Part shown: one piece after another, positions 44,665 through 53,497 of the stretch
Numbering within the stretch: the first letter of the stretch is position 1
Layout of the letters: each line of letters opens with the position of its first letter
DNA from: Actinokineospora fastidiosa
Lineage (GTDB): Bacteria > Actinomycetota > Actinomycetes > Mycobacteriales > Pseudonocardiaceae
Direction: 5' to 3'
NCBI RefSeq assembly: GCF_014648415.1
Contig: NZ_BMRB01000007.1
Coordinates: forward strand, 1-64,000
DNA length: 64,000 bases
Notes under the pieces: model-generated
Database searches by the model: none
Told to the model about the DNA's origin: nothing
What the model saw: the letters and a program-made list of their open reading frames with translations, nothing else
Translations under genes and position numbers: made by a program

Positions 44665-46331
44665 GCCACCGAGACCGTGGCGTAGTCGATCTCGCCCTGC
44701 CAGATCGGATGCCCGAAGGCCCCGCTGACCCGCGATCCCCGCAGCAGCGGCATCTTGTCCCAGACGAGCGGGACCGCGGGCATGAGCGCGACGATCCGGG
44801 CGTCGAGTTCGCCCCACGCCCGCTGGGCCGCGGCCGGGTCCGTCATCCCGGCGATCGCGTCGATCCGGGCGTTCACCTCCGCGTTGTTGAGCTGGCTGAT
44901 GATCGTGTTCCCCTTGGGCTGGATGTTGCGCCCGTCGAACTTCTGCGGGATGAACGACGCCCCGTTGGGCCAGTCGGCGCACCAGCCGTCGAACACCATG
45001 TGGTCCTGACTGGCGGGTGTTCCGGTCGTGGAGTAGAAGACCGACGCGTCGACCGCGTTGATCCGCACGGTGACGCCGATCCTCGCCAACGAGGACTGAA
45101 CCGCCTCCGCCGTGGCTCGCCCCTGGTCGCTGGACGTGGTGGTGAGTGTGACCTCGAAGCCCTCGGGCATGCCCGCTTCGGAGAGCAGGCCCCTGGCCCG
45201 CTCGACGTCGCCCTCCGGCGGCGCGGTGAACGCCTCGTTGACCGCGCCGCCGGTCAGCGCGGGCGGCATGTAGGACGAGGCGAAGTCGGCGATCGCCTCG
45301 CCGCCCTTGGCGGTCCGGTAGGATTCGCGGCTCAGACCGTATGCGACCGCTTCGCGCGCCTTCTGGTTGTCGAAGGGCGCCTTGGCGGTGTTGAACGCGA
45401 GCATGCGGGTGCAGATGCTCGACTCCGCGATGAAGCGCGCCCGGACATCGGGGTCGCCGAGCACCCTGGGCATGCTGGCCGCGGAGATGTCCTGCCAGGC
45501 GACGGCGGTCTGGTCCGGGCCCTGGTCGGCGATGAGGCGCTGGTCGATGGTGGCGGCCGAGAGCCCTTGCCGGACCTCGATGCGGTCGGGGTTCGCCTTG
45601 CGGATCGGGTCGGTCGACTGGTCCCAGTGCGGATTGCGGACCAGGATCAGCTCCTTGCCCCGGTCGTACTTCTCGACCATGTAGGGGCCGGAGGAGAACA
45701 CCGCGTTGTCATAGTGGACGCCGGTGTCCTTCGCCTTGAGCACTGGCGCGGAGGTCGGCAGCGCCAGGATGTAGTCGAGGTCCGCAGTGGACCGGTTGAG
45801 GTGGAACACGATCGTCTGGTCGTCCGGAGTCTCGATGGAGGGCAGTCCCGCCGGGTCCTTGTACGGCCCCTCGTAGTCGTCCCCGCCGACGAGCATGTCC
45901 CGAAGGTAGCCGGGCCCCTCCTGGAGTTCGGCGTCGAAGATGCGCTCGATGCCGTACTTGACGTGCTCGCTGGTGACGGGCGTCCCGTCCTCGAACTTGA
46001 CGCCGTCGCGCAGGCGATAGGTCCACGTCTTGTTGCCGTCGGACGGTGCGCCGAGCGCGGTAGCGAGGTCAGGGAGCACCTGGGTGCCCTCGGCCCCGGG
46101 AGCCGCCGCGTACGCGGTCAGCGTGCGGTACAGAGTGCGTCCTCCGAACAGGATGTCGCGCATGGTCCAGTTCTGAGCGGGGTCGAGATGGGCGAAATCG
46201 GCGGTCGCCAGGACGGTCAGGGTTCCTCCGCGACCCCCGGTGCTCTCGGCGGCCTGCCGGGGCGCCCCGCCGCAGGCGGTCAGTGCCACGACCAAGGCCG
46301 CGCCCACGGCGATGAGGGGTCGTCTCTTCAT
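44661..46331 (-). CDS. Peptide-binding lipoprotein (SBP family 5)
   Basis: This 556-residue extracellular solute-binding lipoprotein starts at ATG 46331 (MKRRPLIAV). The lipobox is VALTACGG, giving a lipidated cysteine. Family 5 landmarks include TYRLRDGVKFEDGTPVTSEH, VKYGIERIFD and YMVEKYDRGKELILVRNPHW. It captures peptides and passes them to the two permeases. It is the first gene of a five-gene operon whose joins all overlap by 1-4 bases, and it is divergent from the second collagenase. Confidence 0.93.
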   Translation of the reverse strand: MKRRPLIAVGAALVVALTACGGAPRQAAESTGGRGGTLTVLATADFAHLDPAQNWTMRDILFGGRTLYRTLTAYAAAPGAEGTQVLPDLATALGAPSDGNKTWTYRLRDGVKFEDGTPVTSEHVKYGIERIFDAELQEGPGYLRDMLVGGDDYEGPYKDPAGLPSIETPDDQTIVFHLNRSTADLDYILALPTSAPVLKAKDTGVHYDNAVFSSGPYMVEKYDRGKELILVRNPHWDQSTDPIRKANPDRIEVRQGLSAATIDQRLIADQGPDQTAVAWQDISAASMPRVLGDPDVRARFIAESSICTRMLAFNTAKAPFDNQKAREAVAYGLSRESYRTAKGGEAIADFASSYMPPALTGGAVNEAFTAPPEGDVERARGLLSEAGMPEGFEVTLTTTSSDQGRATAEAVQSSLARIGVTVRINAVDASVFYSTTGTPASQDHMVFDGWCADWPNGASFIPQKFDGRNIQPKGNTIISQLNNAEVNARIDAIAGMTDPAAAQRAWGELDARIVALMPAVPLVWDKMPLLRGSRVSGAFGHPIWQGEIDYATVSVA

Positions 46332-46658
46332 GCTGTGCTCCGGGAGGGTGCGGTGACAAAAGGCGATTCGCGGTCCCTGATCAGCGAGACGATGACCAGG
46401 GGACATGGCGGTGAACCGTAGCTAGCAGCGGTAACCGCGACCAGCCTCGTTAAGGCTGCGTTGAGGAAGTCGACTTGCGATAAATCCACGGAATGGCCTG
46501 CCTCGGCAGCTGTGCCTGCAGGACAGATTTATGGACTTTCTTATCGTTTGAGCGCGGATTATCGCCGATACGCTAACCCCGATAGTCGGTTCCAGTTGGA
46601 ACGAGGCCACCCACCCTGCTCCTTGAAGTCGAAGCGACTTCACGAAAGGTGTCCCGTA
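46332..46658. promoter_or_regulatory. Divergent peptide-transporter/collagenase promoter region
   Basis: 327 bp, noticeably AT-richer than its flanks (46480-46580), with several TATCG/CGATA elements (near 46543, 46561, 46569, 46582) that could bind a regulator shared by both units. Collagenase ribosome site GAAAGG lies near 46643. No gene. Confidence 0.5.
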
Positions 46659-49154
46659 ATGAGAATCCGAACATCCCGTCACATCGCGGTCGCGCTCCTG
46701 GCCGCGGCCATCGCGCTGGGCGTGGCGAGCCCCGCGACCGCCCAGGACGCGGTCACGCAGGCCGCGCCCGCGCAGACCACGCCCGGCGACCCGCCACCCG
46801 CGGGCCACCCCGATGTCGACTCCGAAGCCGAGCACGTCGCGCGCACCGAGCTGCCGGTCTCCCGCCGAGCGCCGATGCCGTCCTCGGACGCCGAACTGCG
46901 CGCGGACTACGACGAGTCCGAAAGCCACACCGGCCAGGGCCGCGCAACATGCGGCTTTGTCGGGCTGAGTGGCGCCGCGCTCGCCGACTCGGTCGCCGCC
47001 GCCGACCCGAGCTGCGTCAGCGGGCTGTTCGCGCTCACCGGACAGGACGCGCGGCGAACACTCAGCGAGGCGAACATGGCGGCGGTGGCCGAGCGGCTCC
47101 GTACCGTCGCGGCAGCCTATCCGGGCGACGACTCCACCGGAGCGGGCAGGCTGGTGACGTTTCTGCGCGCCGGCTACCACGTCGCCTGGCACGAGACAGC
47201 CATCGGCGGCTACGGCGACGGCCTGACGGACTCCGTCCGCTCCACGCTGGACACGTTCTTCGCGGCCGAACGGGCCTTCGACGTCAGCGAGGGCAACGGC
47301 CGAGTGCTCAGCGAGGCCGTCCTGCTCGCGGACGGCGCTGGTCTCGGCGCCCGCTACCTGCCTGTGGTCAAGCGTCTGCTGAACGGCTACAACTCCGCGT
47401 ACGACCGCCACCCCGGGATGGTGGACGCGGTCAACTCCGTCTACACGTTGCTGTTCCGCGGTCACACCCATCCTGAATTCGTCGCGGCGGTGGACAAGGA
47501 CCGCGGGGTGCTCACCGCTCTGCGCGGCTTCGCCGTGCGGCACAAGGGCCTGCTCTCCGGAAGCAAACGCTTCCTGCCCGCCAACGCGGGCCGGGAGCTC
47601 GCGCGCTTCCTCCAGCACGACTCCCTGCGTCCGGCGGTGCGCCCGATGGTCCGCCAGCTTCTGGCCCAGTCCAGCAGGCGCGGCGGCACGGCCGCGCTCT
47701 GGGTCGGCCTCGCCGAGATGGCGGACAGCTACGACAAGGCGAACTGCGCCGCGTACGGCACCTGCGATCTACGAGCGACACTGTCGGCCGACGTGTTGCC
47801 GATCAACTACACCTGCGCCTCCACACTGCGTATCCGTGCCCAGGAGATGACCGCATCCCAGCTGAGCCAGACGTGTGCGAGCCTGCTCAACCAGGATGCC
47901 TACTTCCACAGTGTCGCCAGGGACCCCGGACCGGTCTCCGGTGACCGCAACACCAGCCTGGAAGTGGTCGTCTACAACTCCAGCACCGACTACCGCACCT
48001 ACGCCGGTGCGCACTGGGGGATCGACACCAACAACGGTGGCATGTACCTGGAGGGCGACCCGTCGGCCTCCGGGAACCAGGCTCGGTTCATCGCCTACGA
48101 GGCCGAGTGGCTGCGGCCGACGTTCGCCATCTGGAACCTCAACCACGAGTACACCCACTACCTCGACGGCCGGTTCACCATGCACGGCGACTTCACGTCC
48201 AACATGCGCACGCCGACGGTCTGGTGGATCGAGGGCTTCGCCGAGTACATCTCCTACCACTACCGGGGAGTGACCTACTCATCCGCCATCACCGAGGCGG
48301 GCAGGCGCACCTACGCGTTGAGCACGCTGTTCGACACCACCTACAGCCACGACTCGACCCGGGTCTACCCCTGGGGCTACCTCGCGGTCCGCTACATGCT
48401 CCAGTCGCACCGCGGTGACCTGGACACCGTGCTGTCCTACTACCGCAGGGGCGACTGGAACGGCGCGCGGTCGTTCCTCCTCAACACCATCGGAACCCGC
48501 TACAACAGCGACTGGTACTCGTGGCTGTCCCGGTGTGCCAGCGGACAGTGCGACGGAGGGTCCGGCGGCAACCAGCCCCCCACCGCCGACTTCACCACCA
48601 CCATCACCGGACGAACTGCCGCCTTCACCGACCGCTCCACCGACGCCGACGGCACCATCACCGCCCGCCGCTGGGACTTCGGCGACGGAACCACCTCCAC
48701 CACCACCTCACCCACCCGCACCTACACCGCCGACGGCATCTACACCGTCACCCTCACCGTCACCGACAACAACGGGGCGACCGCGACGACCAGCAGGTCC
48801 GTCACCATCGGCTCCAGCTCGCTACCGGAGTGCACCGGCTCGGACACCAGGGCGCTCGGCAAGGACTGCCAACGCTCCAACCGGTCGGCGAGCAACAGCT
48901 ACTACGACCACATGTACCTGCTGCTGCCCGCAGGCACAACGCAGCTGCAGATCACCGCTTCCGGCGGGTCCGGGAACTGCGACCTCTACTACAACGCGGG
49001 CACCTGGGCGACCTCGGACAACGCGACCCACCGCTCGACCAGCCCGGCCAACCAGGAATCCGTGACGGTGGCGAACCCGCCGTCCGGCTACGTCTACATC
49101 AGCCTCAAGGGCTCGACCGCGTGCACCGGAGTGGCGGTGAGCACCAGCTTCTGA
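46659..49154 (+). CDS. Secreted M9 collagenase, paralogue of the 32.5-kb gene
   Basis: This 831-residue protein starts at ATG 46659. Signal peptide RHIAVALLAAAIALGVAS cleaves near ATAQ. Same architecture as the first collagenase: activator domain, HEYTH at about 496-500 with WWIEGFAEYISYH, then PKD (STDADGTITARRWDFGDG) and PPC (YDHMYLLLPAGTTQLQITAS) domains. The propeptide region is quite different, while the catalytic core is almost identical down to the DNA. It lies divergent from the peptide-uptake operon, linking cleavage to import. A hairpin follows the stop. Confidence 0.93.
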   Translation: MRIRTSRHIAVALLAAAIALGVASPATAQDAVTQAAPAQTTPGDPPPAGHPDVDSEAEHVARTELPVSRRAPMPSSDAELRADYDESESHTGQGRATCGFVGLSGAALADSVAAADPSCVSGLFALTGQDARRTLSEANMAAVAERLRTVAAAYPGDDSTGAGRLVTFLRAGYHVAWHETAIGGYGDGLTDSVRSTLDTFFAAERAFDVSEGNGRVLSEAVLLADGAGLGARYLPVVKRLLNGYNSAYDRHPGMVDAVNSVYTLLFRGHTHPEFVAAVDKDRGVLTALRGFAVRHKGLLSGSKRFLPANAGRELARFLQHDSLRPAVRPMVRQLLAQSSRRGGTAALWVGLAEMADSYDKANCAAYGTCDLRATLSADVLPINYTCASTLRIRAQEMTASQLSQTCASLLNQDAYFHSVARDPGPVSGDRNTSLEVVVYNSSTDYRTYAGAHWGIDTNNGGMYLEGDPSASGNQARFIAYEAEWLRPTFAIWNLNHEYTHYLDGRFTMHGDFTSNMRTPTVWWIEGFAEYISYHYRGVTYSSAITEAGRRTYALSTLFDTTYSHDSTRVYPWGYLAVRYMLQSHRGDLDTVLSYYRRGDWNGARSFLLNTIGTRYNSDWYSWLSRCASGQCDGGSGGNQPPTADFTTTITGRTAAFTDRSTDADGTITARRWDFGDGTTSTTTSPTRTYTADGIYTVTLTVTDNNGATATTSRSVTIGSSSLPECTGSDTRALGKDCQRSNRSASNSYYDHMYLLLPAGTTQLQITASGGSGNCDLYYNAGTWATSDNATHRSTSPANQESVTVANPPSGYVYISLKGSTACTGVAVSTSF

Positions 49155-49163
49155 TCACCGGAT

Positions 49164-49197
49164 GGTCCGTCCTCCGGCTCAGGCCGGGGGACGGACC
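49164..49197 (+). terminator. Hairpin after second collagenase
   Basis: GGTCCGTCC (49164-49172) pairs with GGACGGACC (49189-49197); CCGG/CCGG extends the stem inward across one T-G wobble. It lies 10 bases after the stop. Confidence 0.75.
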
Positions 49198-49423
49198 TCC
49201 CAGTACACCCGCAACCCGTCATGCACCTGGGCGATGTGGCAGCGCGCCGTCGAAGTCTTCACCCGAGCATGGTGATGTTCCAGTCCGCATTGCAATCGCC
49301 ACCGGCGGGACATGGGCGTTCTTGCCACGGAGAGTTGGCCGTGCAGACCACCTCTGAACTGCCCGGCCCGGGTTGCGCGGCGTCACGTCACAACCCGGGC
49401 CGAGCAGGTTCAGCTACACGTCA

Positions 49424-49858
49424 TCACTTCGCGGTGCGACAGGTGTTGGGTCCTGCGTCATCGACACACACCCGGAAGACCAGGAACTTGATCGGGTGCT
49501 TCCATTTGATGTAGGAATCGAAGGTGGCGTACTTCGCCTTGCATCCCAGCTTGTTGTACCGGGCCGGGAGCCAGGTAGGGGACGTAAGACTCGTCTCATC
49601 CCAGACGCCCGCCTGGATGTAGACGGGGTGGTCGTCACACTTGTTGTCCCTGACCGACATCCTGACCGGCTTGTAGTACTGGTTGTTGACCTTCGTGAAC
49701 GTCGCGCTGCCGCAGGCTCCGGCGAAACACGCATCCACCCGTCCGGTCGCCCCCGCGAGCTCCGATCCCCCGCCCTCGGCGGCCGAAGCCGCACCGACGC
49801 CCATCCCCAACAATGCCAAAACAGTGGCAATGATGGTGATTATCCTGCCTCCACGCAT
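49424..49858 (-). CDS. Small secreted cysteine-containing protein
   Basis: This 144-residue protein has a clear signal peptide (GGRIITIIATVLALLGMGVG, cleavage near ASAA). The mature part (~115 residues) has an even number of cysteines (in ACFAGACG, DNKCDD, LGCKAKY, RVCVDD, NTCRTAK) and many aromatics, so a disulfide-stabilised extracellular fold is likely. I do not recognise the family. It stands alone, separated by about 270 bp from the collagenase. Confidence 0.75.
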   Translation of the reverse strand: MRGGRIITIIATVLALLGMGVGAASAAEGGGSELAGATGRVDACFAGACGSATFTKVNNQYYKPVRMSVRDNKCDDHPVYIQAGVWDETSLTSPTWLPARYNKLGCKAKYATFDSYIKWKHPIKFLVFRVCVDDAGPNTCRTAK

Positions 49859-50134
49859 TTCATCTCCCCTCGTCGAGGTGGTGCTCTAGCAACGCCATCC
49901 TGACACGAATTGCAACCCGATGTGTCGAACTTCGAAGACGTGCAACCCACTTTTTCCTCACCCATCAAGCAATCATCTCGATTCGTCCGACTAAGTCCAA
50001 CGGTGGCATATGTGCCGTCCTATGACGCATTCGGCGCCGTGCGAATTTTGAGCGTCGTGACGGACTTGCCGCGATCCCGGTTCCAGGACAACAGGGCACC
50101 GACCGGCGGCGCGGTCAGAGGCGCGGAGCGCCTA

Positions 50135-50495
50135 AACAAGCAGGAAATGGCGCGTCGACGCCGACGTAAGCAGTGCACGGCGCCAAGATGAGGGTCGAGT
50201 GATGGTCCCAGGCAGGCGGCGTGACCGGGCTCGGTCCAGATCGTGGCCCTGTAGCCCGGGCAGCACGTTGCGGAAGCGTGGCGTCGTCCACGCGCCCGAT
50301 GATCCGTGCGTGCGGATGGAACGAACAGGACTTGGCCAGGCGTCGCTCGTGGCGGTGGGCCTGATCAACGTGTCAAGGGCAGGAGCGTGACGACAGCGGT
50401 CATCGTCTTCGCTGCGGTGTTGTTCTCGGCATGAGTTTCTACTTCGGCGTAGAGGCAACCACGGCCGCACCGCTGTTCGCCGTGGCATGATGCGG
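50135..50495. pseudogene. Decayed, internally deleted duplicate of the araC/DUF4345 junction
   Basis: The stretch follows 52650-52935 closely (shared GCGCGTCGACGCCGAC, GGCGGCGTGACCGG, CCAGATCGTGGCCC, GGCGTCGTCCACGC, GACGACAGCGGTCATCGTC). It then jumps to the end of the DUF4345-like gene (TTCTACTTCGG, then CTGTTCGCCGTGGCATGA). The middle of that gene, about 240 bp, is missing. Both genes are interrupted, so nothing here is expected to work. Confidence 0.7.
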
Positions 50496-50592
50496 GACGG
50501 GCCCTCGCGGCGGTGCTGGTCAGGTCGGGTTCGCGCCGCTGGTGACGTGGTCAGGGCCGACCCGTCATCGCATCCCTTGGAGCCACGGACGA

Positions 50593-51856
50593 TCAGGTGC
50601 AGGTCGTGCGGTAGGGCATTTCCGGCATCGCTTGTGTCCACTCGTCTGTTGTGCGGTCGCGGGCGAGGGTGTCGCAGATGTGGTTTGTCGTGTGTTGCGG
50701 GTCGGTGTTCCACAGGGTGACGGTCTTGTCAGCGCTGGCGGTGGCCAGGGTGTGGCCGTCCGGGCTGAAGGCGACGGCTCTGACCGGTTCGGTGTTGCCG
50801 CCGGTGAGGGTGGCCAGGCGTGTGTGGGTGGTTGCGTCCCACAGGACGACGGTGTGATCGGTGATGCCGGTGGCCAACGTGCGACCATCGGGGCTGAACG
50901 CCAGGGAGGTCACCGAGCCCGCATTGCTCGCGAGGACAGCCAGGCGGGTGTGGCGAGCCGCGTCCCACAGCACCACGGTTCGGTCTATGCCCGCAGTGGC
51001 GAGGACGCGTCCGTCGGGGCTGAACGCGACGTCCCTCAGCGCCCCGGTATGACCAACGAGGGTGGCGAGGCGGGTGTGGCGGGCCACGTCCCACAGCACC
51101 ACGGTCCGGCATATGCCCGCGGTCGCGAGGACGCGTCCGTCGGGGCTGAACGCGAGCCCGTGAAGCCGGTCGGGGTGGGCAGGGTGACCAAGGAGGTTCG
51201 GTGCGCCACGTCCCAGAGGATCAGATTGCCGTCGGCGCCAGCGCTGGCCAGGACGCGGCCGTCCGGGCTGAACGCGATGTCGTGGACTTGGTCGGTGTGC
51301 CCGGTGAGGCGGACAGGTTCTGCGCGATCTTCGGTGTGCCACAGGGTGACGGTCTGGTCGAGAGTGCGGGGCGGGTGCTCGTCGGAACCCGTGGCCGCGG
51401 CCAGGGTGCGGCCGTCTGGGCTGAACGCCACGGCATTGACTTGGCCGCTGTCGCCGATGAGGGTGGCCACGGGGGTGCGGTATCCTGCGTCCCACAGCAT
51501 CGCCGCGCCATCCATTCCAGCACTGGCGAGGGTGCGGCCGTCCGGGCTGAACGCGATGTCGTTGACCCAGTCGCGGTGGCCTGCGAGGGCAGCTTGGTCG
51601 GGTCCCACAGGATGACCGTCCCGGTCTCGCCTGCCGAGGCGAGCAGGGGTATCCGGGGGTTGAAGGCCAGCGTGTAGATGTTGTCGGGGTGGCCGGTGAG
51701 GCGGGCCAGGAGGTTATGGCTCGCGGTGTCCCACAGCAGAACCCGGTGGTCGTGTCCTGCGGTGGCCAGCATGCGGCCGTCGGAGCTGAACGCGACCGCC
51801 CTGGCGGCGCCGGTGTGGCCGGTGAGGGTGGTCAGGTGTGCGCGTTGTGCCACGTC
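50593..51856 (-). pseudogene. WD40-repeat protein, 5'-truncated with two frameshifts
   Basis: Nine WD40 blades can be read on the minus strand, but in three frames: blades 1-2 (51853 to ~51600), 3-5 (~51605 to ~51175) and 6-9 (to the TGA at 50593). Each blade carries variants of AFSPDGRxLATAG...VVLWD. The end (NHICDTLARDRTTDEWTQ, MPEMPY) is the usual C-terminus of actinomycete WD40 proteins that carry N-terminal HTH/NTPase or kinase domains. That N-terminal part is absent: the reading begins at VAQRAHLTTLTGH next to an unrelated gene. It may be relic or mis-assembled. Confidence 0.75.
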
Positions 51857-51909
51857 CCTGGGAGGCGGCGTCGTATCCGGTCCGCTCTACGAGCGGTGAG
51901 GAGCGTGCC

Positions 51910-52128
51910 ATGGCCGAGGACAAGTTCCGCAAGGGCGACAAGGTGGAGTGGAGCAGCCACGGGGGCAAGGCGGTCGGCGAGGTCGAGGAGGAGATCACCG
52001 AGGACACCGAGGCCGCGGGCCGAACCGTCCGCGCGTCCAAGGAGGACCCGCAGTACCGGGTCCGCAGCGACAAGAGCGGGAAGGACGCGGTGCACAAACC
52101 TGGAGCGCTGCGTCGCGCCGAGGATTGA
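51910..52128 (+). CDS. DUF2945/hypervirulence-associated TUDOR-like small protein
   Basis: This 72-residue charged protein starts at ATG 51910 after GGTGAGGAG. KFRKGDKVEWSSHGGKAVGE and YRVRSDKSGKDAVHKPGALR match the small SH3/TUDOR-like DUF2945 family, usually found as single-domain proteins of unknown function. It is cytoplasmic, without cysteines. Its promoter region replaced or truncated the 5' part of the broken WD40 gene. Confidence 0.85.
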   Translation: MAEDKFRKGDKVEWSSHGGKAVGEVEEEITEDTEAAGRTVRASKEDPQYRVRSDKSGKDAVHKPGALRRAED

Positions 52129-52185
52129 GCGCGGGCACCCCTCGGTACCGCCCCGCCGGACACTCAAGGCTGCCGACCTCTGCGG

Positions 52186-52812
52186 TTATCCCGCTGGGGC
52201 GCCGTCCGATCCCGGGTCGATGACGATTCGGGCATTTCTCGTGAGCACCGTGCTCGCGGTCAGCCCGAACATGTCGTGGAAGGAGTCGCTGAAGTGGCTC
52301 GGCGAGGCGAACCCGGCCTCCGCCGACGCCCTGGTGAGGTCCGCGCCGCGCGCCGCGGCCGCCGCGACGCACAGCATCCGCGCCCACAGCCGGTAACGGC
52401 GGAAGCTGGTGCCGGTCTGCGCCGAGAACAGGTGCAGGAACCGCGACGTCGACAGCCCGACCTCACCGGCGACCCGCGGCGCGCTCAGGCACGGATGCGA
52501 GCGGAGCAGGCCCAGCGCGGTCCGGACGCGCTCGTCAGTGAGGTCCGGGTCCAGATAGAGGAACAGCATCTGGCCCTCGGACACGACCTGGTGCCGCGTC
52601 CTGGCCGGAATGAGCGCGCTGCGGACCGTCCGTTCATCGTCACCGACACGCAGCAGGAACGGCGCGTCGACGCCGACGGCGAAGCAGTGTACAGAGCCGA
52701 GATGCGGGTCGAGGTCGAGCGATGGCCCCAGGTAGGCGGCGTGACCGGACCCGATCCAGATCGTGGCCCGGTCACTCGGGCAGCACGTTTCCGGAAGCGC
52801 GGCGTCGTCCAC
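52186..52812 (-). CDS. AraC-family transcriptional regulator
   Basis: About 208 residues. The N-terminal half is a small cupin-like sensor (GPSLDLDPHLGSVHCFAVGV). The C-terminal part has two AraC helix-turn-helix motifs (AGEVGLSTSRFLHLFSAQTG, TSFRRYRLWARML and ASAEAGFASPSHFSDSFHDM). The start is uncertain: GTG 52812 gives MDDAALPETCC, but its ribosome site is weak. It is divergent from the DUF4345-like gene at 52939, the likely target. A broken duplicate of this junction lies at 50135. Confidence 0.8.
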   Translation of the reverse strand: MDDAALPETCCPSDRATIWIGSGHAAYLGPSLDLDPHLGSVHCFAVGVDAPFLLRVGDDERTVRSALIPARTRHQVVSEGQMLFLYLDPDLTDERVRTALGLLRSHPCLSAPRVAGEVGLSTSRFLHLFSAQTGTSFRRYRLWARMLCVAAAAARGADLTRASAEAGFASPSHFSDSFHDMFGLTASTVLTRNARIVIDPGSDGAPAG

Positions 52813-52938
52813 GCCCCCGATGATTCCACGCGTGCGGATGAGACGAACGAGACTCGGCCAGGCGACGCTCCCGGCGATGGGCCTGATCAAGGTGTCAGGG
52901 GCGGGAGCGGTGCCGGCGCGCCGGTCCGGGGAGGGAGC

Positions 52939-53301
52939 GTGACGACAGCGGTCATCGTCCTCACCGCGGTGTTCTTCCTCGGCATGGGACTCTACGCTCT
53001 CGCCGCTCCAGCGGCCCTCGCCAAGCCGTTCGGCATCGCCGTCGACGCCCCGGAGAGCCGATCGGAGATCCGAGCCGTCTACGGCGGCTTCGGCCTGGCG
53101 ATCGCCACCGTCCTCATCACCGCCCTGTTCCTCCACGACCTGCGCACCGGCGTGGTCGTCACGGTCGGGGCCGCCCTCGCAGGAATGGCCCTGGGCAGAC
53201 TCGTCTCCCGGCTCACCGACACACCCACACGGTTCTACCCGGTCTGGTTCTACTTCGGAGTCGAGGCGATCACGGCCGCGCTGCTGTTCGCCGTGGCATG
53301 A
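52939..53301 (+). CDS. DUF4345-like small membrane protein
   Basis: This 120-residue protein starts at GTG 52939 after GGAGGGAG. Four helices are evident (VIVLTAVFFLGMGLYALAAP, GGFGLAIATVLITALF, GVVVTVGAALAGMALGRLVS, WFYFGVEAITAALLFAVA), with the conserved EIRAVYGGFGLA segment of the DUF4345 family. Function unknown. Divergent from the AraC regulator, so probably under its control. Confidence 0.8.
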   Translation: MTTAVIVLTAVFFLGMGLYALAAPAALAKPFGIAVDAPESRSEIRAVYGGFGLAIATVLITALFLHDLRTGVVVTVGAALAGMALGRLVSRLTDTPTRFYPVWFYFGVEAITAALLFAVA

Positions 53302-53446
53302 CGTGGGACCGGCCTCGCGGCAACGCTGGTGAGGTCGTGGATCACAGACGCTCCGCTTCTGCTTGCTAGTTGACGCGGACAGTTAGGCGTAGCCGTACCC
53401 TCGGATAGACGGCGAGCACCGTACGATCGGCGACCGCGCGTGGACA

Positions 53447-53480
53447 GCCCACGTCACCGGGGGGTGGCGGTGACGTGGGC
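53447..53480. terminator. Hairpin between convergent genes
   Basis: GCCCACGTCACC (53447-53458) pairs perfectly with GGTGACGTGGGC (53469-53480), loop of 10. It lies between the plus-strand DUF4345-like gene and the minus-strand beta-propeller gene and can serve both. Confidence 0.75.
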
Positions 53481-53497
53481 CGGACCGTGTACGGCTC

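Noticed and set aside
44517-46421. Long plus-strand open frame opposite the peptide-binding lipoprotein gene
   Set aside because: It is antisense to a gene with clear lipobox and family motifs. Its sequence is repetitive Arg/Gly/Val/Asp typical of GC-rich shadow frames.
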